A stretch of 64,000 bases of DNA, taken from assembly GCA_964006375.1 (NCBI GenBank), contig OZ023266.1:17702090-17766089 (forward strand). The letters are read 5' to 3'. The notes under the pieces were generated by a model. The model saw only the letters and a program-made list of their open reading frames with translations, did no database searches and was not told the origin of the DNA. Position numbers and translations under genes: made by a program. Shown here piece after piece: positions 37,593-50,400 of the stretch. This stretch comes from Tillus elongatus (taxonomy: Eukaryota > Arthropoda > Insecta > Coleoptera > Cleridae). Numbering within the stretch: position 1 is the stretch's first letter; every line of letters starts with the position of its first letter.

Positions 37593-39009
37593 CACATAAC
37601 TATCTGTTATTGTTTTGTGGTTTGTGTGGTTATTCTCCTTTCTGTTTCACTAAGAATAAATTTGAAGTTGATTAAATTCAAGATCACAAGAGAAAAATTT
37701 TCACGGTTCATAGTATGTTCTTATATTATTAAAATGTATTATTACATAACCATAACCGAATTATTATAATTATGTTTACATAAGCACTACAGTCTCCTTG
37801 TAATAGGTCTATTACACATTAAAAATGAATTACGGAAATATTAAAGAAAAAATAATTTAACAATCTAGCATCACTTATCTCAAAAATAATCAACATGTAT
37901 TATGATGCCTTTGATCTCGCTAACGACACTAATAACCACATTGTAATAATGTTTTAATTTTTTCAATCCGCTTAGCTTTACAAAATAACTCATAATATCA
38001 AGACCGTTTCTGCGCCACCTGAAGATTATGTTCCTAGAGACAACCTGGTTTGTTCAGATCCTACGCGAAAGCCCAAATGTATTGTTCAGATTGGGCCGAC
38101 CGGATCACCGAGAAGGCCTAATGAAACTGTTCTTTGTGGGTGCAGACTTATTTAGAATTAATATACATGGCACTATACCAAAACCAATTTTAATATTACA
38201 AGGTTACAAATTTACATATAAGAGGTGGATTGTGATCCAATATTGATCAATACAAGGAAAGGTTATTTGCAAATGTAGGCAGGTTGCCCTATTCAGCACA
38301 TGGAGGATCTCGCTGGTCGCAAAGTTGTCTACACGACCAAGTGACAAACGCGGATTTGGATATCTTGAGGCCGCTTGCACGCGGTCGAATGGATTTCTAA
38401 TCACGGGTCCGTCGCTCGTCGGAAGACTGGTTCTTCCTCGAACGAGGCTCTCTGACCTGTCCACGTGTTAAGGTGACAAACGTGGGTTTCGAACTCGAAG
38501 AAGTGTTGATAAAGGGTGGGATAGTGGGTCAGGCGGTTTTTCTTATCGCTGGACAACGTCGTGAATATTCGTACAACCACAGCACAATCAACCATTATGC
38601 TGTCTTGCTACCAGGCTTACTGAATGCTGGGTAACGTGGAAGCGGTTGACTACGGATCGCGGGTCAGGAGATCTTCCTACGATGCTCCCTGGCCGCTGGA
38701 TGACGACGTAGTCACACCGTTCTCGAATTCAATCTTGTAGCTGCTTCTTAGTGTTGTTGCCACTTGATGACACTTGTCAAATGTCACCATTTTCGGCCTC
38801 CTGACCGCTATTTTACAACAAACCACAATAAGTCGTATCGGTGATCATTCAGGAGGTTTGATTTTTTCGATGTATTTTACAAGATCAATATTAATAAGTT
38901 TTTCCATAATTATAGACAAAACCGATAAGGCTTATTTGGTACAAAACTACCCGAATCCCAAAGTTGTTCTGTCCGCCTCGTTTTTGAACCTCCACGATTC
39001 GTTTGATAG
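37593..39009. other. Unassigned; a GC-richer island at 38270-38760
   Basis: The first part is AT-rich. From about 38270 to 38760 base composition rises and CGAACGAGGCTC- and TCGGAAGACTGG-like segments appear, unlike the surrounding DNA. It may be a decayed transposon or LTR, but no motif allows a family call. Confidence 0.4.
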
Positions 39010-39757
39010 GGTGAATCACTCCCTTATTTACTAATCTGTATGTGCGAGCTGATTCACTTTTTCCACTATTTGCTGTATGTTTTTCCCTTCTTCCATTTCT
39101 TTCATCTCGCTCTCACTCCACTGCTTCACTTTTCTAAGTATTTTACTACATTCCTTTCTTTTTTCTTCATAGTCTTGCCTATGGATTGGGTTATTCGTTG
39201 CTAGCCATTTTCTTCTGCAGTCTGCTTTAACTTATATGGTTTCTTGGCATTGTGCATTCCACCAACATTTATTATGCTTCTTTCCTTTTATCCCCATATG
39301 TTCTTTCGATGTCTTGCTTATACATTCTTTTACTTTCTTCCATTGTTCATCTATATTATCTTCACCTGTGCTTTGAGTTTCTGAGGTTTTATTCATTTCT
39401 GCCGCATATTCTGTTCTTATTATGTCACTCTTTAATTTCTTGACATCCCATTTTTTCTGTTTTGGAGTGCTCCGTTTTTTTCGTCTAATTTTTGTAAAAC
39501 TTTTGCTGTGACCATATAGTGATCGAAATCTGCACATGCACCTCTGTATGTTCTTACATCTCTTACTGACGTTTGCCGTGTCTTCTATATTAAGACATGG
39601 TCTATGGGACTGCCATTTTTGTGTCCAGGAGGTATCCATGTTATTTTATGTCTATCCGGATGCGCAAATTTTGTACTGACTATCGTTAGCCCTAGGTCTG
39701 CTGCAGTGTTAGCTAATCTACTTCGGTTTTCGTTTATTGTATCATGTATTGTAAACC
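39010..39757 (-). pseudogene. RTE-like LINE endonuclease, C-terminal part
   Basis: On the minus strand from 39757: HDTINENRSRLANTAADLGL, then IVSTKFAHPDRHKITWIPPG, PIDHVLI and VRTYRGACADFDHYMVTAKV, the typical end of an RTE/BovB apurinic-type endonuclease (DH catalytic pair in DHYMV). Then linker sequence (WWNAQCQETI). Separated from its N-terminal part by an inserted Mc tail and M copy. Confidence 0.75.
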
Positions 39758-39991
39758 TAAATTCAATTTGAATAGCATATCTGGTTGTTTGTTCTTGCCC
39801 TAACTTAGTGAAACCGTTCCATATCTAATACAGTCGTAGACTTTTCCCGTGGCTTCACAAGTGCTTGTTTTAGTGAATTTTCTCAAAAAAAATCATTATT
39901 GAGGAGATCCCGACTTTTTAATTTAGAACAAATTAATTTCTCCAAATGAACGCGAACTAGGCTCCCTAGAACCCATATCCAGGCTCCATTT

Positions 39992-40083
<92 letters not shown>

Positions 40084-40873
40084 AAAGGGTTAACCATTTA
40101 CCAAATTTTAGGTCTGTGAGTTTAATAGAGACAAAAAAGTTAGAGGCATTTAAAGAAAAGAATGTGATTTTTCCTCAAAACATTAAAAATCGCGATTTTA
40201 AACGTCAAAATTGGCAACACATAGGCAAAGAACCTGAAAGAAATACGGATTAGGTAAAGAGCGTTCTGAGAACACTTAAGTTTCAGCTTCAACCATCATT
40301 GCCCTTCATTTTAATAAAATATTTCCAGAAAATTCATTTCAAATAGACACTTTCTCTGATGCTCTGGCAGTAGTTTTAGTTAAGTTTATGGTTTAACGGT
40401 CTATAATTTTTAGCTAATTTTCGGCGAAAAAATTCGTTAGTTAAGAGACCGCGGCTTTTGAAATCTAAAAAGGTTTATTCAAATGAGCGCAAACTAGGCC
40501 CCCTAAAATCCATATCCGGATTTACATATATACAGGGTGACGCACTTTCTACGGAAAGGTCAATATAATTGTTATTATGCAAGATACGAGAAATTATTGT
40601 AAACGTTACTTATAGGATGTCTTGAGCTGCATCTTATAAAATTATTTTGACAATCGCAGGGTGGCCCATAAGTCCTTGGTGATACCTACAATTTCTTAAC
40701 ATTCCTTATTGCGTTTTTGCATTTTCCATCGAAATATGATGCATGTTTGTAAACAAATCGAGACACAGTAAGTGCGTTTTGGTAGCGAATTTTCATTAAA
40801 GCTTGCATTAAAGAGACATATTTGGTATTAAAAACATGTTTATGAAAATTTACTTACACTTGCTGCGTCCATA
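39758..40873 (+). mobile_element. Family M copy preceded by an Mc tail, inserted in an RTE-like LINE
   Basis: 39758-39867 is the Mc tail (AATTCAATTTGAATAGCATA ... TTCACAAGTGCTTG). It abuts the hairpin TTTTAGTGAATTTTCTC at 39865. Then come the 5' module, (TA)n 39996-40084, core, a 5'-module-like duplicate (about 40430-40515), ACAGGGTGACGCACTTTCTA and AGGGTGGCCCATAAGTC. The end is ACTTGCTGCGTCCATAATTG near 40857-40876. Confidence 0.8.
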
Positions 40874-41450
40874 ATTGTTTCGTATGTTTTCTCTATTAAT
40901 TCATACATTTCTTCTTTTTCTTTTTCATCAGCGACTTCTGTTGGTGCATACACATTAATCATCCACATGTTGAAAGGTTTTGCTCTGATTCTCATATATG
41001 CCAGTCTTAAGTTTATTAGGTTGAAGTCAATAATATTGTCTTTTATTTTATTTTTTATCATAAATGCAACTCCATTTTTTCCTTGCTTCTCCTCAACAGA
41101 GTATAACACTGTAAATTTGTCTTTTCATATCTGCCCCTTTCCCTTCCATCTAATCTCTTGTAATGCAATTATGTCCGTATTGTATCTTTCTATTTATTTC
41201 ATAATTTCCATTACTTTTTCGCGGTGCTATCATTGTTCTCACATTCCATGTGCTGTTCTCATATTCCATGTGCTTATTTTCATAGTTTGTTTCAGTTTTT
41301 GTTTCTTCTTAATCATGTCCTTTTTCATAGTCTTCGTCTTTACATATTTCCCCTTCATTTTGCTCCCTAGTTTTTGCTTCTGTATCCCGTTTTATTTCTT
41401 TCCAGCTGTGTATACGACCATCAATTGTTATCTTCTGATGTCCCACTTTC
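40874..41450 (-). pseudogene. RTE-like LINE endonuclease, N-terminal part
   Basis: On the minus strand: MKISTWNMRTAHGM, a stop, then NTDIIALQEIRWKGKG (catalytic Glu in LQEIRW), KNGVAFMIKNKI and INVYAPTEVADEKEK. It stops where the M copy begins; a short central stretch is missing relative to the C-terminal part below. Several stops; not functional. Confidence 0.75.
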
Positions 41451-41532
41451 ACTGGTCACAACGATTATTCTCGCATTTATTTTGTATACTTCTTTTATTT
41501 TAAATTCTTTTTACTCTCCATAACTGGCTCTA

Positions 41533-42115
<583 letters not shown>

Positions 42116-42842
42116 ATATCGCCGCGTTTGACTGTCAATCGTAAACATCGCTTATGAGATGTAGTATGTTGTTGCTAAGCGACCGAACATTTTATATTAT
42201 TGCGCAAGTCTGTTAGACGCTGTAACCTGTAACTGACGATTGGTATGAGATTGTTTTATTTTTTAATGCCGAATAAAAATGCTAATGGCAAGGTTTATTA
42301 ATTATTATTGGTACAGTTATATGAAGCTATTACCAGTTAAAAGCAAAGAAACTGTGCGTAATTTTGAAGATTTTAGCTACTGAAATATCAGCTAAATACA
42401 GTAATTAAAGTAAACGTGTATAGAATGTGAAAACAAATAAAAACTGAGATGCAATTACGCCATTGATTCCTAATTTGCTTTGACGAACTGGACTTTAACT
42501 GCAACTGGTGTTACCATGAAAATGAGATAATTTCCCGTAACGGATGCCGTCAAATGGACAAAGCGGAGTTATTGCCTAATTTAAATTGACTGGATACTAA
42601 TTTTTAATTACGTAAACACGACGTCTAGAAACAAGTTGCAAGATTAACATTTTAAAGAAATGCTACCAGGATGTGTGTTCTAACAGAGATGCAAAAATAA
42701 ATTATTTCAATCACGCTATCATCTCAGTGTACAGGCGATGTAGCTTTTACGTTACAACTATGACTTTCACTCTTTGCTACCAAATATTATAAATAATTCA
42801 CTAGTTTACAAATAAAAACATGCTCATCGAATAAAATTAGCT
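42116..42842. other. Unassigned AT-rich stretch
   Basis: No gene, RNA or repeat recognised. Confidence 0.5.
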
Positions 42843-42948
42843 TTTAGTGAATTTTTATTTTTAAAAATTCACTAATAGAGAGGTATCGATGGTGAGACGA
42901 ACTAGGACCCCTAGAACCCACATCCGGGGTCAGTTTCAATTTTTATAT

Positions 42949-43032
<84 letters not shown>

Positions 43033-43494
43033 GTATGTATCCGTCTGATAATTCAAAAAAATAATCAACCGATTTCAATGAAACTCGGCAAGTGCCTTTA
43101 TTTTATTAATGGCTTGGATGAGTTCGTTAGCCAGGAAAATCGGACGAGGTTTTCCGGGACAATTTTGAGTTTTTTTATAAAAAAAAACAACAAAGCTGCT
43201 TCAATGAAATTTACTATATATGTTGCCCTGGGAGAGATATTACTACGTACCAAAATTCAACTTTCTAAGTTGATATAAAATTAGTTATTCAAATTTAAAA
43301 TTTTCTTTCGAAAAAAATTTTTCTCCGAAAATTACAAAGTTAATTTAATGAAATTTGGTAGATATTTTTCCCTAGGAAAGACCTTACTACGCACCAAAAT
43401 TAAAGTTTCTAAGATTATAGGAAATTGAGTTATTCAAATTTGAAACATTTAATAAAAATTCACTACCATAACGCACTTGCTGCGTCCCGAGTTT
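42843..43494 (+). mobile_element. Family M copy, subfamily Mb, complete
   Basis: The clearest complete Mb copy (~650 bp): hairpin TTTTAGTGAATTTTTATTTT...AAATTCACTAAT, GAGAGGTATCGATGGTGAGA, (TA)n 42952-43020 then (GTAT)5, core ATAATTCAAAAAAATAATCA, two successive ..AGAGATATTACTACGTACC-like / AAGACCTTACTACGCACC repeats (about 43230 and 43375), and the end AACGCACTTGCTGCGTCCC. Confidence 0.85.
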
Positions 43495-44092
43495 TGAATT
43501 ATATTTACGTCAAATTGGATTCAGCAGACTCTCAGTTCCATTATGATAGTGTATTGTGTTATCAGTGTCGCTAAGCATAAAATTTAGATCACACTGCGTC
43601 CATTGAATTAAGAGAGTGGTTCTAAAAAGGAAGTTATACTATATCAAGACGCTATTATTGTGTTACAATAATAGATATATAAATATGTTACAAACAAGGC
43701 CACTCATATACTATCATAGTACTCATACATTTAACTGTGTGTAGATGGCAATGTGTGTACATGACATAGATTGTCCTATTTCGTAAGGACTCCTGATATA
43801 CAATCCATGTGGAGTTACATATATTTATATTCAAAGTTAGTATTATGCATCATCAAATAACTTTTTGTTGCAACGACCTTTAAATGCACCTCACCTTGAT
43901 TGATACATTAAGTTTACTAGTAAGTATTAACGAAATTAACTTGACATAACTTGGTTTACTGCAATATGGAATACGAAATAAGATATGACTTGAATTACAA
44001 AGAGGCAACAAACTTGTTAAGGATACAGTCAACTGGAACCGACTATGGCAAGTATCATTTAGCCTAAAATAATGTTGTCAAAAGTTATTTGT
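43495..44092. other. Unassigned AT-rich stretch
   Basis: Nothing recognised on either strand. Confidence 0.5.
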
Positions 44093-44320
44093 AGCGAATA
44101 TTTCAGACCAAAATTACCTCAAAAGAGCGCGAATTAGGGTCCCTAGAACCCAAAACCAATTTAGTTTGAATTTTTATATGATATTTGGTAGACATGTCCT
44201 GGTAAAGACTTTACTATGTACCCAAAATTCAACTTTATAAGTGAATAGCAAATTGGGTTAATAAAATTGAAAGCTTTTAATGAACATTACATAGCTACCC
44301 TTACGCATTTTTGTGATTTA
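44093..44320 (+). mobile_element. Family M remnant, Mb type, array deleted
   Basis: AAAAGAGCGCGAATTAGGGT and CCTAGAACCCA of the 5' module, then TTTGGTAGACATGTCC and GTAAAGACTTTACTATGTAC of the Mb body. Hairpin, array and terminal motif are lost or decayed. Confidence 0.6.
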
Positions 44321-44456
44321 GTGAATCAACTTCGGTGATTAGCGGGATAACTAAATTGGCAGTATCAATAAAACAGTATTTTAATTCGTCGCAAATAAAA
44401 CTAAACTGCTATGCGTAAGACACGAACTCAGTGCATAACACACATGTTAAAGTCTA

Positions 44457-44550
44457 AAAAGTTCGGGTCGCAACAAGTGTGTTATGGTAGTGAATTTTTA
44501 TTAAATACTTCAAATTTGAATAACTCAATTCTCTATAAACTTAGAAAGTT
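44457..44550 (-). mobile_element. Family M terminal fragment (Mb)
   Basis: GTCGCAACAAGTGTGTTATG and GTAGTGAATTTTTATTAAAT are the inverse of the M terminus. It is cut at 44550, where LINE 5' UTR sequence begins. Confidence 0.7.
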
Positions 44551-46618
44551 GTGGGTCCGGGGACCAACTAAAAGAATAGGCCCAAGGTAACTCCTGCCTG
44601 TCGTACGAGGTGACTATTTGGGGTCAAGCAGGTGGCAGTGGACTTTTCATTTACGTGATAGTAAAGGATTTTTTTCTTTTTTCACGCCCGAGGAGGTACC
44701 ACCCCTTACATAAAGCGGCCAGTGAAGTTCCAACGGACGTTTCCGGTTCTGGTGTATGAGTCGGTTTCCCTTATAAGCAAAAATGATGATGGCTCCTCCT
44801 TGTACAAAAGATTCCGGAGGTAAAATATCCCTCCATTCGGATCTCCGGGAGAGGCGTGTACAGGGGGTGCCAACATTAAGATTTAACATATCCTTCTCGA
44901 ATATATGTGGCCTAAATTCTAACCTGAACTCCGTCCACCATTTCCTCCAGGCTGATAGGCCCTAACTCCTCTGATTTGGGTTTCAATGAGGAAGAGGAGT
45001 TAGGGCCTATCAGCCTGGAGGAAATGGTGGACGGAGTTCAGGTTAGAATTTAGGCCACATATATTCGAGAAGGATATGTTAAATCTTAATGTTGGCACCC
45101 CCTGTACACGCCTCTCCCGGAGATCCGAATGGAGGGATATTTTACCTCCGGAATCTTTTGTACAAGGAGGAGCCATCATCATTTTTGCTTATAAGGGAAA
45201 CCGACTCATACACCAGAACCGGAAACGTCCGTTGGAACTTCACTGGCCGCTTGATGTAAGGGGTGGTACCTCCTCGGGCGTGAAAAAAGAAAAAAATCCT
45301 TTACTATCACGTATGAGCTCTTTACTTCCTTTAGATTGCATGGAGGCGTGTGCGCATACGTTCGTAGCAATCTACCCTGCACCAGACTCCCCAATTTAGA
45401 ATCTGGAAGAAAAGACATACTTTGGATGGAACTCTCTCTCAGGGCTGCAACAAAATTCATCTGTTGCATTTTCCGGTCACCCTGTGACAACGACTTTGTC
45501 AAGCTCTTCGACTACTTTTCTCAAAAAAACGACCATTTGATTTATGAATATATTTCCTCCTAGGTAACTATTCTTGGTGACTTCAATGTCCATAATAAGG
45601 AATGGCTAGGATCTTCAAAAACTGATCCACAAGGGAGTGCAGCGGAGGCCTTCGCAGTCAGCAATTCTTTAGCCAATATGGTTCAGCAACCTACCTACTT
45701 TCCTCGCATCCCAACACACAGCTCAAATCCCTTGGAACTCCTTCTTACTACAAAACCTGAATGCCATAAGATATCAGTCACCGCCCCCCTTGGTCGCTTA
45801 GACCACGGCATGGTCACTGCTGCCTGCGCATTGCAACCCGAGGTCACACAGTCATTACACCCACGTGTCGTTTGGCACTACAACTACGCGAACTGGAACG
45901 GAATTACTTTTCCTCATTTCCATAGGCGTCTGTCTGCTTCTCTCATCCTGACCCCTCTGATATCTCACAAAACGTCACCGAAACTATCCAAGCTGGCATG
46001 GAATTATTTATTCCACGAACACAGAAAACCTTTTCAGCAACTTAAAAGCCCTGGTTCTCTAAATCCTGTGACAAGGCCAGACTTGAAAGGGTCAAAGCTC
46101 ACAAAACGCTTCTACACAATCCCAGTCAAGAAAACCGTCAAGCATTTAACAACGCAAGAACCCGCTATGTCCGCTATTTCTGAGGCAAAAAAACCGTTTA
46201 ATAACGACATTAAAAACAAAGTCCTCTCAAGCTCCAACTGCAGCAAACCCTTCTGGACTCTTGCTAAATCTATTGGGAATAATTTCTGCAAGAGCACGTT
46301 CCTACCTCTTGTTTCATGGAATGAACTTGTTTCTATCGCCCTGGGCTAAGCTGAACTTTTTGCCTCGTTGGTCGTCGGCAATTCTACTCTCAAACCACCT
46401 CCAAATGTTCAACCACCAATAGTCCCCAATGTCGCGCATAAAATGGCGGATATCATTTTCAAGACTAAAAATGTACGGAAGATGCTTTCTTCTCTTAATA
46501 CCAGGAAAGCCTCTGGCTTTGACGAGATCCCAGCAATTGTTCTCAAAAAATGCGCACCAGAACTTGCTCCTGTCCTGACTCGCCTGTTTCAGATATCTTA
46601 CAATAGAGACATATTTCA
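44551..46618 (+). pseudogene. LINE 5' half (5' UTR, endonuclease, RT start), Jockey/CR1-like
   Basis: Starts with a LINE-type 5' UTR (CTGCCTGTCGTACGAGGTGA). The endonuclease begins ISFSNICGLNSNLNSVHHFL near 44885, is broken by an inverted duplication (44993-45313), and resumes HGGVCAYVRSNLPCTRLPN (45336), then VTILGDFNVHNKEWLGS, SNPLELLLTT and PLGRLDHGMV (catalytic DH). The linker (LSSSNCSKPFWTLAKS) and the start of RT (LNTRKASGFDEIPAIVLKK) follow. It is cut at 46618 by an M copy. A diverged relative continues the RT at 62.6-64 kb. Confidence 0.8.
44652..45313. repeat. 321 bp inverted repeat, almost identical arms
   Basis: 44652-44972 and 44993-45313 are reverse complements with about one mismatch, separated by 20 bp. 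The right arm is an inverted copy of the LINE 5' UTR and endonuclease start, and replaces or separates part of the endonuclease. Confidence 0.9.
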
Positions 46619-47080
46619 CCCAATAACTCAAAAAAGAATGGGCCGATCTTGATCAAATTTATTGGGTACCTTCGTTTTGCAACTGACTTGGATAAGTTTG
46701 TTAGCCACAAAAATCGGCCAGGTTTTTCCGGAAAATTTTGTGTTTTCTTTAAAAAAAATATGTATATCTCCGGAAATAACAAAGAAAGGACAACAAATTT
46801 GGTACGCGTGTTTGTATTATAAAGAGTGAGCCACGAACGAAAACTTACGTGTGCAAGTTTAAAGACAAAAAAGTTATGAACAGTTAAAGAAACAAATTTG
46901 GAGTTTTCGTCAAAACGTCAAAGTCGCGATTTCAAACGTCAAAATTGGCAATATTTAGACAAAAAACCTAAAACAAATACGGATTAGGAAGAGAAAATGT
47001 TGCAAGAAGAGTGTTCAACTCTTTAGTTTCAGCTTCAACCGTCATTGTTCTTAATTTTACTAAAATATTTACAGAAAATA

Positions 47081-47385
47081 CAGTCCTCGCATAACGTCGT
47101 CCCATTTAACGTTGTTTCATTATAGCGTTGCAATTTGTTGTGGGCAAATGTATCGTTTAACGTTGAATCTGATTCGGTATAACGTTGTTATTAAAAAAAA
47201 AGTATAAAACAGTAGGTAAAAAAGGAGTACATAAGATAATGTGTAGGCATGTACATAATACATACATAAATGAATACTGTTTGTTTAATCATTTTGCAAT
47301 CACAAATATGTACATATTATATACATACCTTGTTTCACTTAACGTTGGTAGATCCCTAACTAGGACGTTAACAGAGGACTTGCTG
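47081..47385. mobile_element. Tigger/pogo-like MITE, TA target duplication
   Basis: A ~305 bp insert in an M copy bordered by TA (47079-47080 and 47386-47387). Imperfect inverted ends CAGTCCTCGCATAACG / GTTAACAGAGGACTTGCTG; the AACGTTG repeats inside and the ends resemble Tigger-type termini. No transposase. Confidence 0.7.
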
Positions 47386-47491
47386 TAGACCCTTTCTCTG
47401 TTGCTTAGGTTACGTTAGGTTAGTTGTGTGAGTGGTCCATATCGGTCCCTCCACCGCGACCATAAGGTCTATTGTGGCTCACGCCTAATGT

Positions 47492-50400
47492 CTATATTTC
47501 GCCCAGCAAATCCAGCCTCCTACAGAGGTCGATAACCTTTGCGGGCGAAAGTTGATCCAGATCCTCTGGAGCAAGCTTTACCTTGCCAAAGAGCAGGTGT
47601 CTAGTCCTATCCGCTGCCGGACAGGAACACAGCACGTGCTCTGCTGTTTCGTCATTCTCCATACACAGCCGGCACTCGGTCTCCTGACCGATCCCAATAC
47701 GGTGCATGTGATGCCGTAAGCGACAGTGTCCTGTATACAGGCCGACTAGAGTACTCAGTTGTTGTCTGTTCAACTCTAGAAGTTTCTTAGCCCTTGACTC
47801 AGACAGGCCATTTATGAAGGCCTTAGAGTGAGCTAATCCTGGAAGATTTTGCCAATATTGAATTGTCCTTCTATCTGTCCAGGTCTTTAAGGTGCGTTTT
47901 GCTGTGCAAGATGTTATTCCCAGCACCGGTTCTGGTCCGACAAAATCACACTGGGCACCACTCCTGGCAAGCGCGTCTGCCGCAACGTTGCCATCATGGT
48001 CCGAGTGACCCGGTATCCAGACCAGCGACACCTCATTACAGCTGCCCAATTCGTTAAGGGCAGATTTACAACTCCATACCGTCTTTGAATTGCACCGGTA
48101 GGAACCAAGAGCCTTTATTGCAGCTTGGCTATCTGCAAATATCTTTATCGATTTGTTTGTGCATAAGTCTTTTAAGCTTTCCCTTGCACACATCTCGATG
48201 GCATAAACTTCTGCCTGGTGTATGGTTGCGTACTTGCCGAGGCTAGCTGATAGTCTAGCATCGGTGCTGCCCCCATATGCGCCGGCTTCTACTCCCATAT
48301 TGGTTTTGGAGCCGTCAGAGTACCAGCAGAGGTCCGCTCTCAACAGGGTCGATTGGTTCCGGTCCCAGTCCTCCCTTTCCGGGAGGACGGTCTTGAAAGA
48401 CAGATCTCTGCTGATTTTTGTAGGCATCAAGTCCGAGACCATTCCCAGAATCCTGTGACAATCACTGTCATCAAGGAGTCCGGACCCCCTCAGACTGACT
48501 TCCCTCGGCATGTTATCTGCCGTTTGTATTAGTCTGTACGTTGTCCACCTCGCCACCCTCTCCAGCCATATGTGAAGTGGGGGAATATTGAGGAGGACCT
48601 CCAGAGCGACTGATGGTGCGGTGCTTATCGCTCCCGTTATCATCAGACATGCTTGTCTCTGTAGATGAGCCAGTTTGGCCCTCGCGGTACCACGAAGTAC
48701 CTTAGGCCACCAAACTATGGCTCCATATGTTATCATAGGTCTGATAACCACTACATAGAGCCAGTACATCTGTTGGGGGTTTGTTCCCCAGTTGTTCCCA
48801 CAGATTCTCCGGCAGGTCCACAGGGACATCTTAGCCCTGCGGATAACATTTTCTAACTGTCTGTCCCAGTTGAGCTTCTTATCTAGGATAACTCCCAGAT
48901 ATTTTGCTTGGTCCGAAAATGGAATGTTTTCCCCCATAAGATTAGGTGGTTTTAATTTGTCCAACCTTCTTCTTCTGGTGAACGGGACAATGATCGTTTT
49001 GCGAGGGTTCACAGACATCTGTTCCCTACGGCACCAATCATTGACTACATTTAGTGCTTCTTGAAGAGTACTAGACAGTTCCTCCTCAGATTTGCCTGTA
49101 ACCATTATGACAAGATCATCCGCATACGCCTGGACCTCAACCTCCCAGAGTCCGAGGATAGCCAGCAGGTCGTCCACAAAGAGGGAACACAACAGGGGGG
49201 ATATAACGCCCCCCTGAGGACACCCTCTCGCAGCCCTAACGCTGACCACCTCTCCCCGTAATGAGGCAATAATGGTCCGATTGTGCAGCATGTTTCCGAT
49301 CCAGCCACAGATGGTAGGTTCCACCCCCCTAGCGATAGTGGCCTCGTAGAGGGAGATCGGTAATGCATTATTAAATGCTTCTTCTATGTCGAGAAATGCC
49401 GCCACCGCAACCTCTCCATTTTTCAGAGAGTGTGTGATCTTCTCGACGAGGTTATTGAGCGCTAACTCAGTTGATTTGCCAGTTTGATAGGCATACTGGT
49501 GGGTATTTAGGGGGTTCTTGGGTAAGATGTTCCCCCTAATGTGTCCGTCCAGTATTTTTTCCAATCCCTTCAGGAGGAATGATGTAATACTGAGAGGTCT
49601 CAGTGAAGTAGGTAGGAGGTCATTACGTCCCAATTTGGGAATGTAAACCCACCTAACCACCGTCCAGCTGGAAGGAATATAGTTCCAGGCCAGACTGGCT
49701 CTGAACAGCCTGATAAGGAAGGGTAGGAGAATCTCCAGTCCCTTTTGTAGTAGGACCGGTACCACCCCATCCTCCCCTGGCGACTTGAATGGCTGGAAAT
49801 GATTCACAGCACACTCCACTGCCGAGGCTGTAACTATTCTCCGAGCAACTAGCCAGTCCTCCCTTTGGGGGCGTTTAGATCGTCCCTCAGCTGGTAGGAC
49901 CTCACCGTTGCTCAGGATCAGACAATCTGGGAAGTGTGTGTGTGTGTGCTAAGAGCTCTAACGTTTCTTTCCGAGATTCAGTAAAGGAACCATCTGGTCG
50001 TTTTATCGATCCCAGTTCCTGTACACGGTCGCGTGAGAGAATCCTGTGGATTCTGGCGCTGCTGGGCAAATTATTAATGTCCCCGCAGAACCTCCTCCAG
50101 GACTCCCTCTTAGCGTTCCTGATCTCTTTATTATAATGTGTTAGAGCAGTTTTATATTGCTCCCAGTTGCCTGTAATCTTAGCACGATTGAAGAGACGTC
50201 TAACTTCTCTTCGTAGTTTATCGAGGTTATTATTCCACCAAGTAGACCCCCGACTGTCTCTCTTTGACCTCAGTGGACAGTTTTCGTGATAGGCAGAGAC
50301 CACAGCTTCCCTAACCTGTTCGGCCGCAATCTCGATCTCATCACGATCCCTCACTGTGGGGATTGCGGACCCAAGTCTGCCGGCGAGGGACTGTTTGTAT

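Noticed and set aside
40967..41503. 178-codon hydrophobic frame on the + strand
   Set aside because: It is the antisense of the RTE-like endonuclease, whose motifs are clear on the minus strand.
47410..47440. Telomere-type (TTAGG)n target at the LINE 3' end
   Set aside because: TTAGGTTACGTTAGGTTAG is only a few irregular units belonging to the LINE tail; the target is an M element, not telomeric repeats.
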